A stretch of DNA of 64,000 nucleotides from Streptomyces olindensis (GTDB lineage Bacteria > Actinomycetota > Actinomycetes > Streptomycetales > Streptomycetaceae): the NCBI GenBank assembly GCA_000696115.1, contig JJOH01000005.1, positions 124,001-188,000 on the forward strand. Direction: 5' to 3'. The position numbers were made by a program, and so were the translations under genes. The notes beneath the pieces are model-generated. The model did not search any database. It was not told the DNA's origin and was given only the letters and a program-made list of their open reading frames with translations. Shown piece by piece: positions 43,060-55,685 of this stretch (the stretch's first letter is position 1; the number at the start of each line of letters is the position of its first letter).

Positions 43060-44859
43060 GTGCGTACCTCCCCAGAGCTCAGACGGAAGCTGATATCCGT
43101 CGCCGCCGTCTCCGTCGCCCTGCTGACCGCCGCCCCCGCCTCGGTCGCCGTCGCCCAGGAGTCCGCGCCCACCCCCGCCGCCGTCCCGGCCGCGCAGACC
43201 GAGGCCGCCCCCGGCACCACGGCCGAGCGGCTCATCGTCGGCTACAAGTCGGGCGCCACCGAAGCCAAGTCCAACAAGGCCGCCGCCGCCGACGCCGCGT
43301 CCAAGGCCGAGAAGACCGGCGAGGACGTCGACTTCCAGCGCCGCCTCGGCACCGGTGCCGCCCTCGTCGACCTGGGCGCCGACCCCAGCCGGGCGTCCGT
43401 CGCCGATGTGGTCGCCGCGTACCAGGCCGACCCGCAGGTCGCCTACGTCGTTCCGGACCGCCTGAACAAGCCGACGGCCGTCACCCCGAACGACACCGAG
43501 TACAGCAAGCAGTGGGACCTGTTCGAGTCCACCGCGGGCATGAACGTCCCGGCCGCCTGGGACACCACCACCGGCACCGGCGTCACCGTCGCCGTCATCG
43601 ACACCGGCTACGTCGCCCACTCCGACCTGGCCGCGAACATCGTCGGCGGCTACGACTTCATCTCCGACACGGCCGTCTCCGTCGACGGCAACGGCCGCGA
43701 CAGCAACCCGGCCGACCCGGGCGACTGGTACAACGCCAATGAGTGCGGCGCGGGCATCCCGGCGTCCAACTCCTCCTGGCACGGCACGCACGTCGCCGGC
43801 ACGATCGCCGCCGCCACCCACAACGGCAAGGGCGTCGCCGGCATCGCCTACGGCGCGAAGATCTCCCCGATCCGCGTCCTCGGCAAGTGCGGCGGCTACG
43901 ACTCCGACATCATCGACGCCATCACCTGGGCGTCCGGCGGCACCGTCTCCGGCGTGCCGGCCAACACCAACGTCGCCAAGGTCATCAACATGAGCCTCGG
44001 CGGGGGCGGCGCCTGCTCCACCGCCACCCAGAGCGCCATCAACGGCGCCGTGAACCGCGGCACCTCGGTCGTCGTCGCGGCCGGCAACGAGAACACGAAC
44101 GCCTCCAGCTCCTCCCCGGCGAACTGCAGCAACGTCATCACCGTCGCCGCGACCAACCGCGCCGGCAGTCGGGCCTCGTACTCCAACTACGGCTCGATCG
44201 TCGACATCTCCGCCCCCGGCGGCGAGACGCGCACCTCCACCGCCAACGGCATCCTGTCCACGCTGAACTCCGGCACCAAGACGCCGTCGAGCGAGAACTA
44301 CGCCTACTACCAGGGCACCAGCATGGCCACCCCGCACGTCGCGGGCCTCGCCGCCCTGATGAAGTCGGCCAACTCGGCCCTCACCCCGGCGCAGATCGAG
44401 TCGGCCATCAAGGCCAACGCCCGTCCGCTGCCCGGCACCTGCTCCGGCGGTTGCGGCGCCGGCCTCGCGGACGCCGCCAAGACGGTCCAGGCCGTCAAGG
44501 GCGGTACGCCGACCGGCGCGACGTTCTCCAGCACCACCGCCGTGGCCATCCCGGACAACGGCTCCGCGATCGAGTCGCCGATCAGCGTCACCGGCCGCAC
44601 CGGCAACGCCCCTTCGGCCCTCCAGGTCGGCGTGGACATCACCCACACCTACCGCGGCGACCTCGTCATCGACCTGGTCGCGCCGGACGGTTCGACGTAC
44701 CGCCTGAAGTCCGCCGCGTCGGACTCCGCCGACAACGTGAACACCACCTACACCGTGAACGCCTCCAGCGAGGTCGCCAACGGCACCTGGAAGCTGCGCG
44801 TCCAGGACACCGCGGCGCAGGACACGGGCACGCTCAACAGCTGGAAGCTCACCTTCTGA
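43060..44859 (+). CDS. Secreted S8 subtilisin-like serine protease with P-domain
   Basis: This 599-residue extracellular protease has a signal peptide ending near VAVAQE (residue 33), an I9-type prosequence and then the S8 catalytic domain with triad D181 (VAVIDTGYV), H241 (SWHGTHVAGT) and S421 (GTSMATPHVAG). A C-terminal proprotein-convertase P-domain follows (about 500-599, HTYRGDLVIDLVAPDGSTY, GTWKLRVQD). AAAGG is 9 bases before the GTG. Domain order is that of Streptomyces and Lysobacter extracellular alkaline proteases. It ends in a strong terminator. Confidence 0.94.
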   Translation: MRTSPELRRKLISVAAVSVALLTAAPASVAVAQESAPTPAAVPAAQTEAAPGTTAERLIVGYKSGATEAKSNKAAAADAASKAEKTGEDVDFQRRLGTGAALVDLGADPSRASVADVVAAYQADPQVAYVVPDRLNKPTAVTPNDTEYSKQWDLFESTAGMNVPAAWDTTTGTGVTVAVIDTGYVAHSDLAANIVGGYDFISDTAVSVDGNGRDSNPADPGDWYNANECGAGIPASNSSWHGTHVAGTIAAATHNGKGVAGIAYGAKISPIRVLGKCGGYDSDIIDAITWASGGTVSGVPANTNVAKVINMSLGGGGACSTATQSAINGAVNRGTSVVVAAGNENTNASSSSPANCSNVITVAATNRAGSRASYSNYGSIVDISAPGGETRTSTANGILSTLNSGTKTPSSENYAYYQGTSMATPHVAGLAALMKSANSALTPAQIESAIKANARPLPGTCSGGCGAGLADAAKTVQAVKGGTPTGATFSSTTAVAIPDNGSAIESPISVTGRTGNAPSALQVGVDITHTYRGDLVIDLVAPDGSTYRLKSAASDSADNVNTTYTVNASSEVANGTWKLRVQDTAAQDTGTLNSWKLTF

Positions 44860-44925
44860 GGCTTCCGGGCCTTCTGAGCCTTCTGATCCTCTCTCGGGAA
44901 CGCTGAACGAGGCAGGCCGCGAACG

Positions 44926-44970
44926 GGCGGGCCGGCCGGTGCGGATGGGGCACCGGCCGGCCCGCCTTTA
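44926..44970 (+). terminator. Strong intrinsic terminator after the subtilisin gene
   Basis: A perfect 17-base-pair stem (44926-44942 with 44950-44966; left arm begins GGCGGGCCGGCC) with a 7-base loop is followed by TTTA. It lies 67 bases past the protease stop in the 307-base gap before cprB. Confidence 0.92.
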
Positions 44971-45120
44971 CGTCTGCCCGCACAACCCCCACGGTTAGAT
45001 ACCGAACGCGCTGTTTTCTTTCACCAGTTGCGCTTGTTTTGCCGGATGTGCACCCGCACTCCGGCACACTGGTGTGGTGAGCGCCGTCTCAGGGTGAGTT
45101 ATCGTGTACGGGGGGTAAAA

Positions 45121-45142
45121 ACAAACGGCATGACCCGTTCAT
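45121..45142. promoter_or_regulatory. Candidate CprB autoregulatory operator
   Basis: The site has half-sites ACAAACGGCAT and GACCCGTTCAT. It agrees at 17 of 22 positions with the CprB recognition sequence I recall (ACATACGGGAC followed by GCCCCGTTTAT), and its AACGG/CCGTT arms are perfectly symmetric. It ends 24 bases before the cprB start, just upstream of the ribosome site GGGAGAG, where a bound repressor would block transcription. The consensus is quoted from memory. Confidence 0.75.
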
Positions 45143-45166
45143 TTCCGTCCCGGGAGAGTTCAGTCG

Positions 45167-45814
45167 ATGGCGAGGCAGTTGCGAGCCGAGCAGACCCGCT
45201 CGACGATCATCACGGCCGCCGCTGACCTGTTCGACCGTCGCGGCTACGAATCGACCAGTCTCAGCGACATCGTGGAGCACGCCCAAGTCACCAAGGGCGC
45301 CCTCTACTTCCACTTCGCGGCGAAGGAGGACCTCGCCCACGCGATCCTCGAACTCCAGTCGCACACCGCCCGCCGGCTGGCGACGGAGACGGACAACCGC
45401 GGCCACACGTCCCTGGAGGCGCTGATGCGCCTCACGTTCGGCATCACCCGCATGTCCGTCGAGGACCCGGTGCTGCGGGCCGGCCTGCGGCTCGCCACCG
45501 GCGGTATCCGGCCCCGGCCGCCGCTGAGCCATCCGTTCACGGAGTGGCTGGACATCGTCACGGCCCGGCTCGTCGGCGCGGTCAAGGAGTCCGACGTCCA
45601 CCCGGACATCGACATCGACGTCGTGGCCCACTCCCTGGTCTGTTTCTTCGTCGGCACCCGCGTCGTCGGACGCTCCCGCGAGCCGGTCGCGCGCCAGCCC
45701 CGCCGGACGGCCGAGATGTGGAACATACTCATCCGCGGCCTGGTCCCGGTGACCCGCCGCGCCCGCTACCTCAGCCTGGCCGCCCGCCTGGAGCGGGAGA
45801 TCGCGCCGGTGTGA
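45167..45814 (+). CDS. cprB: CprB, TetR-family gamma-butyrolactone-receptor homologue
   Basis: This 215-residue dimeric repressor has the N-terminal HTH LSDIVEHAQVTKGALYFHFAAKEDLAHAIL of the ArpA/ScbR group. The N-terminus MARQLRAEQTRSTIITAAAD and several C-terminal stretches (RLTFGITRMSVEDPVLRAG, AEMWNILIRGLVPVTRRARY) are very close to S. coelicolor CprB as I remember it, and geosmin synthase is nearby in both genomes. CprB negatively affects antibiotic production and sporulation timing and controls its own gene; a near-consensus operator lies just upstream. Cys/Val positions in the ligand pocket cannot be judged without a structural alignment. Confidence 0.92.
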   Translation: MARQLRAEQTRSTIITAAADLFDRRGYESTSLSDIVEHAQVTKGALYFHFAAKEDLAHAILELQSHTARRLATETDNRGHTSLEALMRLTFGITRMSVEDPVLRAGLRLATGGIRPRPPLSHPFTEWLDIVTARLVGAVKESDVHPDIDIDVVAHSLVCFFVGTRVVGRSREPVARQPRRTAEMWNILIRGLVPVTRRARYLSLAARLEREIAPV

Positions 45815-45889
45815 CCGCGGGCAGGCGCCGAGGGCTCGGCGGCGGCCGGTGCGAGGGACGCGGCGCGCGATGCCGTGCGGGGCACGCGC

Positions 45890-45984
45890 GGTGCCGTGCC
45901 GGGCTCGCGGTGCCGCACCGGACTCCAGGTGCCGCACCGGACTCCAGGTGCCGTGACGGGCTCACGGTGCCGTGACGGGCTCAC
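45890..45984. repeat. Five tandem 19-bp repeats downstream of cprB
   Basis: GGTGCCG-type units of exactly 19 bases start at 45890, 45909, 45928, 45947 and 45966. Units 2 and 3 are identical to each other (GGTGCCGCACCGGACTCCA), and units 4 and 5 are identical to each other (GGTGCCGTGACGGGCTCAC). The last two units can each fold as CCGTGA-loop-TCACGG hairpins, so the array may serve as the cprB terminator. The 204-base gap between cprB and the next gene otherwise looks empty. Confidence 0.88.
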
Positions 45985-46018
45985 GGTGCCGCTGCGAGCG
46001 CGCGTTACGGTGAGGCAC

Positions 46019-47206
46019 ATGCCCGACACCCCCTCCGCGCCCGTGCTCCTCGGCAACCGGCCGGGCTCCTTCCCCCACAGCGTGCTGGCCGAGCGGCACC
46101 CCGCGATCATCCGGCAGGTCCGCGAGGCCTTCCCGTACGAACCCGGACAGCACCGCGCGCTCGACGAGCTGCTGGCGAACTGCACCAAGGGCGAGATCGA
46201 ACCGCTCCCCGCCGACGCGCACGACCGGGACCACTGGGAGACCTGGGGACTGCGCGCCCACACCGGCCGGTCCTGGTTCGACGTGCCGTGGCTGTGGGCC
46301 GAGAGCTGGTTCTACCGCCGACTGCTCCAGGCCGTCGGCTACTTCGGCCCCGGCCCCTGGCAGGGCATCGACCCCTTCCGCCCCTTCAAGCTGGCCGAAC
46401 TCGACTCCGCCGAGACCGACGAGGAACTGGCCGCGCTCGACGACCTCGCCGGCCGGCCCGCCGCCGAACAGGAACAGGCCCTGCTGCACGGCTCCCTCTG
46501 GGGCAACCGCGCCGACCTCGGCTTCCGGCTCTCCGCCGAAGGCGCCCGGGACGCGGACGCCGCCCCCGGGCTGGTGGCCGACGACGGCGACCGGCTCTGG
46601 TCACTCCTCGACACCACGGGTCGAAGCCCGGGCACGCTGTGCCTCGTCGCGGACAACGCCGGCCGCGAACTCGTCCCCGATCTGCTCCTCATCGCCCACC
46701 TCCTGGCCAGCGGCCGCATCGGACAGGCCGTCCTGCACGTCAAGCCCTACCCCTACTACGTCTCCGACGCCACGACCGCCGACGTCGTCGACGCGCTGCG
46801 CCGGCTGACCGGCGCCGGGGGAGCGGCCGCCGCGTACGGGCGGCAGCTGTGGTCCGCCTTCGCCGACGGCCGCCTCACCCTGCGCGCCCACCCCTTCTCC
46901 GCCGCCCCGCTGCCGTACGCGGACATGCCCCGCGATCTGCGCGACGAGTTCGCCTCGGCCACGCTCACGATCGTCAAGGGCGACCTCAACTACCGCCGCC
47001 TGGTGGGCGACCGGCTCTGGGCCCCGACCACGCCCTTCCCGGACGTCACCGCGTACTTCCCCGGCCCGGTCGCCGCCCTGCGCACCCTGAAGTCCGACGT
47101 GATCACCGGCCTCGACCGCCGTACCGAGGCGGAACTGGTCGCGGCCGAGGACCAGCGCTGGCGCACCAGCGGCACCCACGCGCTGATCCAGGTGCGGACG
47201 CCCTAG
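46019..47206 (+). CDS. DUF89/ARMT1-like damage-control phosphatase family protein
   Basis: This 395-residue protein resembles subfamily III DUF89 proteins, metal-dependent phosphatases thought to remove damaged or toxic sugar and nucleotide phosphates. The metal-binding signature is in LCLVADNAGRELVPDLLL (the D-N pair), followed by IGQAVLHVKPYPYYVSD, SATLTIVKGDLNYRRLVGD and AALRTLKSDVITGL, which match the family order. The ATG at 46019 follows GTGAGG. It lies between cprB and a convergent secreted endonuclease-fold gene, the position of a conserved hypothetical in S. coelicolor. Confidence 0.82.
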   Translation: MPDTPSAPVLLGNRPGSFPHSVLAERHPAIIRQVREAFPYEPGQHRALDELLANCTKGEIEPLPADAHDRDHWETWGLRAHTGRSWFDVPWLWAESWFYRRLLQAVGYFGPGPWQGIDPFRPFKLAELDSAETDEELAALDDLAGRPAAEQEQALLHGSLWGNRADLGFRLSAEGARDADAAPGLVADDGDRLWSLLDTTGRSPGTLCLVADNAGRELVPDLLLIAHLLASGRIGQAVLHVKPYPYYVSDATTADVVDALRRLTGAGGAAAAYGRQLWSAFADGRLTLRAHPFSAAPLPYADMPRDLRDEFASATLTIVKGDLNYRRLVGDRLWAPTTPFPDVTAYFPGPVAALRTLKSDVITGLDRRTEAELVAAEDQRWRTSGTHALIQVRTP

Positions 47207-47222
47207 GGGGGCACACCCTAGG

Positions 47223-50811
<3,589 letters not shown>

Positions 50812-50856
50812 GACGGCACTATCCAGCCAGATCATCCCGGAACGGGACAGGACGGA

Positions 50857-50883
50857 ACCCCCGGCGGCGAGCCGGGGGTCTTC
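50857..50883 (+). terminator. Hairpin terminator after geosmin synthase
   Basis: ACCCCCGGC (50857-50865) pairs with GCCGGGGGT (50871-50879) around a 5-base loop and is followed by CTTCC. It lies 46 bases past the geosmin synthase stop, separating it from the multicopper oxidase gene. Confidence 0.75.
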
Positions 50884-50925
50884 CAGGGTGAGGAAGAAGA
50901 CACCGCACCACACGGGGGAACCACT

Positions 50926-52803
50926 GTGACCGACATCATCGAAAGGCCCGCCGATCTCACGGAGCCGCGAGCACAGGCACCCGCACCGGCCGAACTGACG
51001 CCGTACGTCGCGCCGCTGCCCGTCCCGCCCGTCCTGCGCCCCGCCTCCGGCGACGTCCTGCGCGAAACCGAGATCGCCCTGCGCCCGGCCTGGGTGCGCC
51101 TGCACCCGCAGCTCCCGCCGACCCTGATGTGGGGCTACGAAGGCCAGGTGCCGGGCCCGACCATCGAGGTCCGGCGCGGGCAGCGCGTGCGCATCGCCTG
51201 GACCAACCGCATCCCGAAGGACAGCGAGTACCCGGTCACCTCCGTCGAGGTGAAGCTGCGCCGGGACGGCCGCCCGCAGTCCAGTACCGAGCCCGGGCGC
51301 GACGGAGTCGAACCGAACAAGGACGTCGCCGCCCTGCCCGCCTGGTCCGTCACCCACCTGCACGGCGCGCAGACGGGCGGCGGCAACGACGGCTGGGCCG
51401 ACAACGCGGTCGCCTTCGGCGACGCCCAGCTCTCCGAGTACCCGAACGACCACCAGGCGGTGCAGTGGTGGTACCACGACCACGCCATGAACATCACGCG
51501 GTGGAACGTGATGGCGGGCCTGTACGGCACCTACCTCGTGCGCGACGAGGAGGAGGACGCCCTCCACCTCCCGTCCGGGGAGCGGGAGATCCCGCTGCTG
51601 CTCGCCGACCGCAACCTCGACACCGACGAGGACGGCCGCCTCAACGGCCGGCTGCTGCACAAGACGGTCATCGTCCAGGACCGGAACCCGGAGACGGGCA
51701 AGCCGGTCTCCCTCCCGTTCACCGGCCCGTACACCACGGTCAACGGCCGCATCTGGCCGTACACCGACATCGACGCCGGCTGGTACCGGTTCCGGCTGGT
51801 CAACGCCTCCAACGCGCGCATCTACGACCTCGTCCTCGTCGACGAGGAGAACACCCCGGTCCCGGGCGTCCTCCACCAGATCGGCAGCGACGGCGGGCTG
51901 CTGCCACGCCCCGTCCCGCTCGACTTCGACGCGGCGCTGCCGACCCTGACCGCGGCCCCGGCCGAACGCTTCGACCTGCTGGCCGACTTCCGGGGCCTGG
52001 CGGGCCGGACGCTGCGCCTGGTCAACAAGGGCCGCAACCAGCCGCCGGGCGTGCCGGACCCGCAGGGCGACGTGCCGTATCCGGCCGTCATGGAGTTCCG
52101 GATCGGCGACTTGTGCGAGCCGGACACCTTCGAGCTGCCCACGGTGCTGTCCGGCTCCTTCCGCCGCCTCAGCCATGACATCGGGCACGGCCACCGCCTG
52201 GTCGTCCTCACCCCGCCCACCACCAAGGGCGCCGGCGGGCACCCGGAGATGTGGGAGATGACGGAGGTCAAGCACCCGGGCGACATCCAGGTGCCGACGG
52301 ACGGGATCATCCAGATCACCGGCCCGGACGACAAGACCCGCACCTACCGGCGCACGGCACGGACGTTCAACGACGCCCTCGGCTACACCCTCGCCGAGGG
52401 CAGCCACGAGCAGTGGAGCTTCCTCAACCTCGCGCCCATCGTCCACCCCATGCACATCCACCTGGCCGACTTCCAGCTCCTCGGCCGCGACGCGTACGAC
52501 GTGTCGGGCTTCGACCCGGAGGTGGGCGGCACGCGCACGCCGATCCGGTACGACGCCGGCACACCCCTGCCCCTCGCGCCCAACGAGCTCGGCTGGAAGG
52601 ACGTCTTCCGGGTGCCCGGGAACCAGATGCTGCGCGTCATGGGGAAGTTCGACGGCGCGCACGGCCGGTTCATGTACCACTGCCACCTGCTGGAGCACGA
52701 GGACATGGGCATGATGCGGCCCTTCGTCGTGATGCCCGCCCAGGTGCTGAAGTTCGACCACGGAGGGGCCCACGGCGGGCACGGGGAGGGCCACCCGGGC
52801 TGA
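50926..52803 (+). CDS. Multicopper oxidase (CotA/phenoxazinone-synthase-like), no signal peptide
   Basis: This 625-residue copper oxidase would couple one-electron oxidation of phenols or metals to reduction of oxygen to water. Copper-ligand motifs appear in order: [43 protein letters not shown] and [14 protein letters not shown]. Size, the long inter-domain segments and the lack of a signal peptide resemble phenoxazinone synthase and CotA rather than exported small laccases. A His/Gly-rich C-terminal tail ([14 protein letters not shown]) may aid copper loading. GGGGGAA precedes the GTG. It lies on the same strand as geosmin synthase but behind its own terminator. Confidence 0.92.
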   Translation: MTDIIERPADLTEPRAQAPAPAELTPYVAPLPVPPVLRPASGDVLRETEIALRPAWVRLHPQLPPTLMWGYEGQVPGPTIEVRRGQRVRIAWTNRIPKDSEYPVTSVEVKLRRDGRPQSSTEPGRDGVEPNKDVAALPAWSVTHLHGAQTGGGNDGWADNAVAFGDAQLSEYPNDHQAVQWWYHDHAMNITRWNVMAGLYGTYLVRDEEEDALHLPSGEREIPLLLADRNLDTDEDGRLNGRLLHKTVIVQDRNPETGKPVSLPFTGPYTTVNGRIWPYTDIDAGWYRFRLVNASNARIYDLVLVDEENTPVPGVLHQIGSDGGLLPRPVPLDFDAALPTLTAAPAERFDLLADFRGLAGRTLRLVNKGRNQPPGVPDPQGDVPYPAVMEFRIGDLCEPDTFELPTVLSGSFRRLSHDIGHGHRLVVLTPPTTKGAGGHPEMWEMTEVKHPGDIQVPTDGIIQITGPDDKTRTYRRTARTFNDALGYTLAEGSHEQWSFLNLAPIVHPMHIHLADFQLLGRDAYDVSGFDPEVGGTRTPIRYDAGTPLPLAPNELGWKDVFRVPGNQMLRVMGKFDGAHGRFMYHCHLLEHEDMGMMRPFVVMPAQVLKFDHGGAHGGHGEGHPG

Positions 52804-52831
52804 CCGGCGGACCGGCCCTTCCGAGCAGGAC

Positions 52832-52869
52832 GCTCGTACCGCACCCGTGGCGCCGGGTGCGGTACGAGC
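52832..52869 (+). terminator. Hairpin terminator after the multicopper oxidase
   Basis: GCTCGTACCGCACCC (52832-52846) pairs perfectly over 15 bases with 52855-52869 around an 8-base loop, 28 bases past the stop. Confidence 0.88.
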
Positions 52870-52978
52870 CACGCCTGTCTTCCGGGCCCCCGCATCGGCA
52901 TCCGCCCCAGGTCAGTCTCACTCGTTCGTGGCTCATCGGGCGCCGACGGGCCGGGTAGAGCACCAGCCGTGATCGTTC

Positions 52979-52995
52979 CGCATCCGACGGATGCG
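52979..52995. promoter_or_regulatory. Palindrome just upstream of the PDZ-protein gene
   Basis: CGCATCCG and CGGATGCG form a perfect 8-base inverted repeat with a single A between, flanked on both sides by direct GATCG copies (52971-52975, 52994-52998). It lies 25 bases before the start codon, between a possible -10 (TAGAGC, 52956-52961) and the ribosome site GGAGG, a classic repressor position. Confidence 0.5.
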
Positions 52996-53020
52996 ATCGT
53001 GCACGACCTGGAGGCGAGCC

Positions 53021-53578
53021 ATGGAACAGACCGCGCTGCGACCCAAGCCGATGCCGGGCCAGGAGCCCGACGGGGCGGCGCCGACGACGACCCGCCCCGT
53101 ACGACCGCGACCGCACGCCGCCCGGCGGCGCGGGCGGCGGCTTCTCAACGTGCTGCTCGCCGGGTTCGTCGGCGCGGTCCTGGTGCTGTCCGGGGTCGGC
53201 CTCGGCGCGATGGGCGCCACGGTGATCGGCCCGGGCGGGGTCCTCGACCCGCGAGCGCGCACCACGCCGTCGCCCGCCGGACCCTCACCGTCCGCCGTGC
53301 CGTCCGCGCCCGCCGCCGTGACCCTCGGCGTGCAGGTCATGGACGCCCGCAAGCCCGGGGCCCTGGTCGTCGGGCTGCACGTCCCCGGCCCGGCACAGCA
53401 GGCGGGCCTGGTGCGCGGCGACATCCTCCTCGCCTTCGGCACGACCCGGATCGACACGGCCGCGGACCTGGTGCGCGCCGTCGCCGACGCGCGTCCCGGC
53501 CGCGAGGTCAAACTGACGGTGCGCCACCGCAGCGGCGGCTACCAGCAGCTGACGGTCGTCCCCGCCGTCGTCACGTGA
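53021..53578 (+). CDS. Membrane-anchored PDZ-domain protein
   Basis: This 185-residue protein has a basic cytoplasmic N-terminus, one TM helix (LLNVLLAGFVGAVLVLSGVGLGA, about residues 44-66), an extracellular Pro/Ser linker and a C-terminal PDZ domain (GVQVMDARKPGALVVGLH, GPAQQAGLVRGDILLAFG, KLTVRHRSGGYQQL). It is like the PDZ part of HtrA/DegP but without a protease domain, so it is probably an adaptor that binds C-terminal peptides outside the cell. GGAGG fixes the ATG at 53021. Its last 8 bases overlap the convergent phosphoesterase gene. Confidence 0.9.
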   Translation: MEQTALRPKPMPGQEPDGAAPTTTRPVRPRPHAARRRGRRLLNVLLAGFVGAVLVLSGVGLGAMGATVIGPGGVLDPRARTTPSPAGPSPSAVPSAPAAVTLGVQVMDARKPGALVVGLHVPGPAQQAGLVRGDILLAFGTTRIDTAADLVRAVADARPGREVKLTVRHRSGGYQQLTVVPAVVT

Positions 53579-54326
53579 CCACGCGGAAGTGGCTGGTGAG
53601 CCGCCCGGCGTCGTCCAGGACGTGGAAGGCGAACCCGGGCGGCGCGTCCCGGTCCGCGACCCGCTCGCCCTCCCAGGGCAGCCGCAGCGTCCAGGTCACA
53701 CCGGGCCCGACGACCAGCGGCCGGCCCGCGAACGAGGTGGCGGCGGGGGAGTGCGCGTGGCCGGTGACCAGCCCGGCGATCTCGGGCCGGCGGTCCAGCA
53801 GGCCGGCCAGCCGGCCGGGATCCCGCAGTCGGCAGGAGTCGGGCAGCGGGTGGTGCAGCGCCAGCGGCGGATGGTGGAAGGCGAGCAGGGCCGGAAGGCT
53901 GCCGTCGAGTTCGTCGAGGGTCGCCTCGATCCAGTCGTACGTCTCCTCGTCCAGCTCCCCGTCGTCGCTGCCCGGGACGCTGGAGTCGCACATCAGCACG
54001 GCACCGTCGTCGAAGATCTGCACCCTGTTGACCGGCCCCTCGGCTCCCGGCAGCCCCAGCAGTCCCTTGCGGTAGGGGGCGCGGCTGTCGTGGTTGCCCG
54101 GGCAGGTCAGCACCGGGAACGGGGCGTCGCCCTCGCGCAGCCCCAGGATGCGGGCGGCCTCCTCGTACTCCGGTTCCGTGCCGTGGTCCGCGATGTCGCC
54201 CGTCACCAGCAGCGCGTCCACCTGCCCCGGCAGCTCCCACAGCCGGTCGCGCACCCGCTCGGCGCGCTGCGTCGCCCGCGCGCTCCCGTCCAGATGCAGA
54301 TCGCTGATGTGTGCGAGTACGAGCAC
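53571..54326 (-). CDS. Calcineurin-like metallophosphoesterase (CpdA type)
   Basis: This 251-residue cytoplasmic phosphoesterase has all the dinuclear metal motifs in order: ISDLHLDG, LLVTGDIADHG, TCPGNHDSR, FHHPPL and GHAHSPAA. The arrangement resembles the class III cyclic-nucleotide phosphodiesterase CpdA, but substrate cannot be assigned. The GTG at 54326 starts MLVLAHISD, the usual N-terminus. Confidence 0.9.
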   Translation of the reverse strand: MLVLAHISDLHLDGSARATQRAERVRDRLWELPGQVDALLVTGDIADHGTEPEYEEAARILGLREGDAPFPVLTCPGNHDSRAPYRKGLLGLPGAEGPVNRVQIFDDGAVLMCDSSVPGSDDGELDEETYDWIEATLDELDGSLPALLAFHHPPLALHHPLPDSCRLRDPGRLAGLLDRRPEIAGLVTGHAHSPAATSFAGRPLVVGPGVTWTLRLPWEGERVADRDAPPGFAFHVLDDAGRLTSHFRVVT

Positions 54327-54510
54327 GGCCCGACGCTCCCTCGGTCGAGGATCTAATGGATAACGGGAATCTAAGCATTAGCCTTTGTGTGGGGGCAATC
54401 CTCCGCCGCCCGCGGAGACGCGCGGGTGATGCCCGCAGACGGCTCGCGCCGCCCCCTCCGTCCGGGCAGGATGCTGCCCGTAGCCCCTTCGTCCGTCCTG
54501 GGAGGCCCGG

Positions 54511-55638
54511 ATGACCTCGAGCACGGCCGCGTCCTTCACCGCAGACGTCTACCGGGCCCGCATGGAGCGTGCGGCGCGGGCGGCCGCCGAGGCCGGTCTC
54601 GCGGGCCTGCTCGTGGCCCCGGGCCCCGACCTGGTGTGGCTCACCGGCTACACGCCCCCGGCGGTCACCGAGCGGCTCACTCTGCTGGTCCTCGCCGCCG
54701 GGCAGGACCCCGTCCTCGTCGTCCCCGCCCTGGAGGCCCCGGACGCGCGGCAGGCGGCCGGGGCGCCCGCGCTGACCCTGCGCGACTGGACCGACGGCAA
54801 GGATCCCTACGCCGCGACCGCCGCGCTCCTCGACGCCCGGGGCCGGTTCGGCATCAGCGACAACGCCTGGGCCCTGCACCTGCTGGCTCTGCGACAGGCC
54901 CTGCCCGGCAGTTCCTACGCCTCGCTCACCGAGGCCCTGCCCATGCTGCGCGCCGTGAAGGACGCGGCCGAGCTGGAGCTCATGACGGCCGCGGGAGCCG
55001 CCGCCGACGCCACCTTCGAGGAGATCCGGAACGTCCCCTTCGCCGGCCGTCGGGAGTCCGACGTGGCCGCGGACCTCGACCGGCTGCTGCGCCGGCACGG
55101 CCACGAACAGGTCGACTTCACCATCGTCGCCTCGGGACCGCACGGCGCCGACCCGCACCACGAGGCCGGCGACCGCGTCATCGAGCGCGGCGACATGGTC
55201 GTCCTCGACTTCGGCGGCCTGAAGGACGGCTACGGCTCCGACACCTCCCGCACGGTCCACGTCGGCGAACCCACCGACGAGGAACGCCGCGTCCACGACG
55301 TCGTGCGCGCCGCCCAGGAGGCCGGTTTCCGCGCCGTGCGGCCGGGCGCCGCCTGCCAGGACGTCGACCGGGCCGCCCGCGCGGTCATCGCGGACGCCGG
55401 GTACGGCGAGTACTTCATCCACCGCACCGGGCACGGCATCGGCGTCACCACCCACGAGCCGCCGTACATGATCGAGGGCGAGGAACGGCCCCTGGTGCCC
55501 GGCATGTGCTTCTCCGTGGAACCCGGCATCTACCTGCCCGGCCGGTTCGGCGTGCGCATCGAGGACATCGTGACCGTCACCGAGGACGGCGGGCGACGCC
55601 TGAACACCACCACCCGCGAGCTGGTCATAGTGGAGTGA
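54511..55638 (+). CDS. M24 family metallopeptidase (Xaa-Pro aminopeptidase/PepQ-like)
   Basis: This 375-residue cytoplasmic peptidase removes N-terminal residues next to proline or cleaves Xaa-Pro dipeptides. A creatinase-like N-domain (about 1-140) precedes the pita-bread domain with metal ligands in VVLDFGGLKDGYGSDTSRT (two Asp), HRTGHGIGV (His), FSVEPGIYLP (Glu) and FGVRIEDIVTV (Glu). GGGAGG precedes the ATG. The next gene starts 47 bases after its stop and may be co-transcribed. Confidence 0.94.
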   Translation: MTSSTAASFTADVYRARMERAARAAAEAGLAGLLVAPGPDLVWLTGYTPPAVTERLTLLVLAAGQDPVLVVPALEAPDARQAAGAPALTLRDWTDGKDPYAATAALLDARGRFGISDNAWALHLLALRQALPGSSYASLTEALPMLRAVKDAAELELMTAAGAAADATFEEIRNVPFAGRRESDVAADLDRLLRRHGHEQVDFTIVASGPHGADPHHEAGDRVIERGDMVVLDFGGLKDGYGSDTSRTVHVGEPTDEERRVHDVVRAAQEAGFRAVRPGAACQDVDRAARAVIADAGYGEYFIHRTGHGIGVTTHEPPYMIEGEERPLVPGMCFSVEPGIYLPGRFGVRIEDIVTVTEDGGRRLNTTTRELVIVE

Positions 55639-55685
55639 CGCCACCGATGTCCCCACCACGCCTCCCGAACGGCAACGGCGCGACC

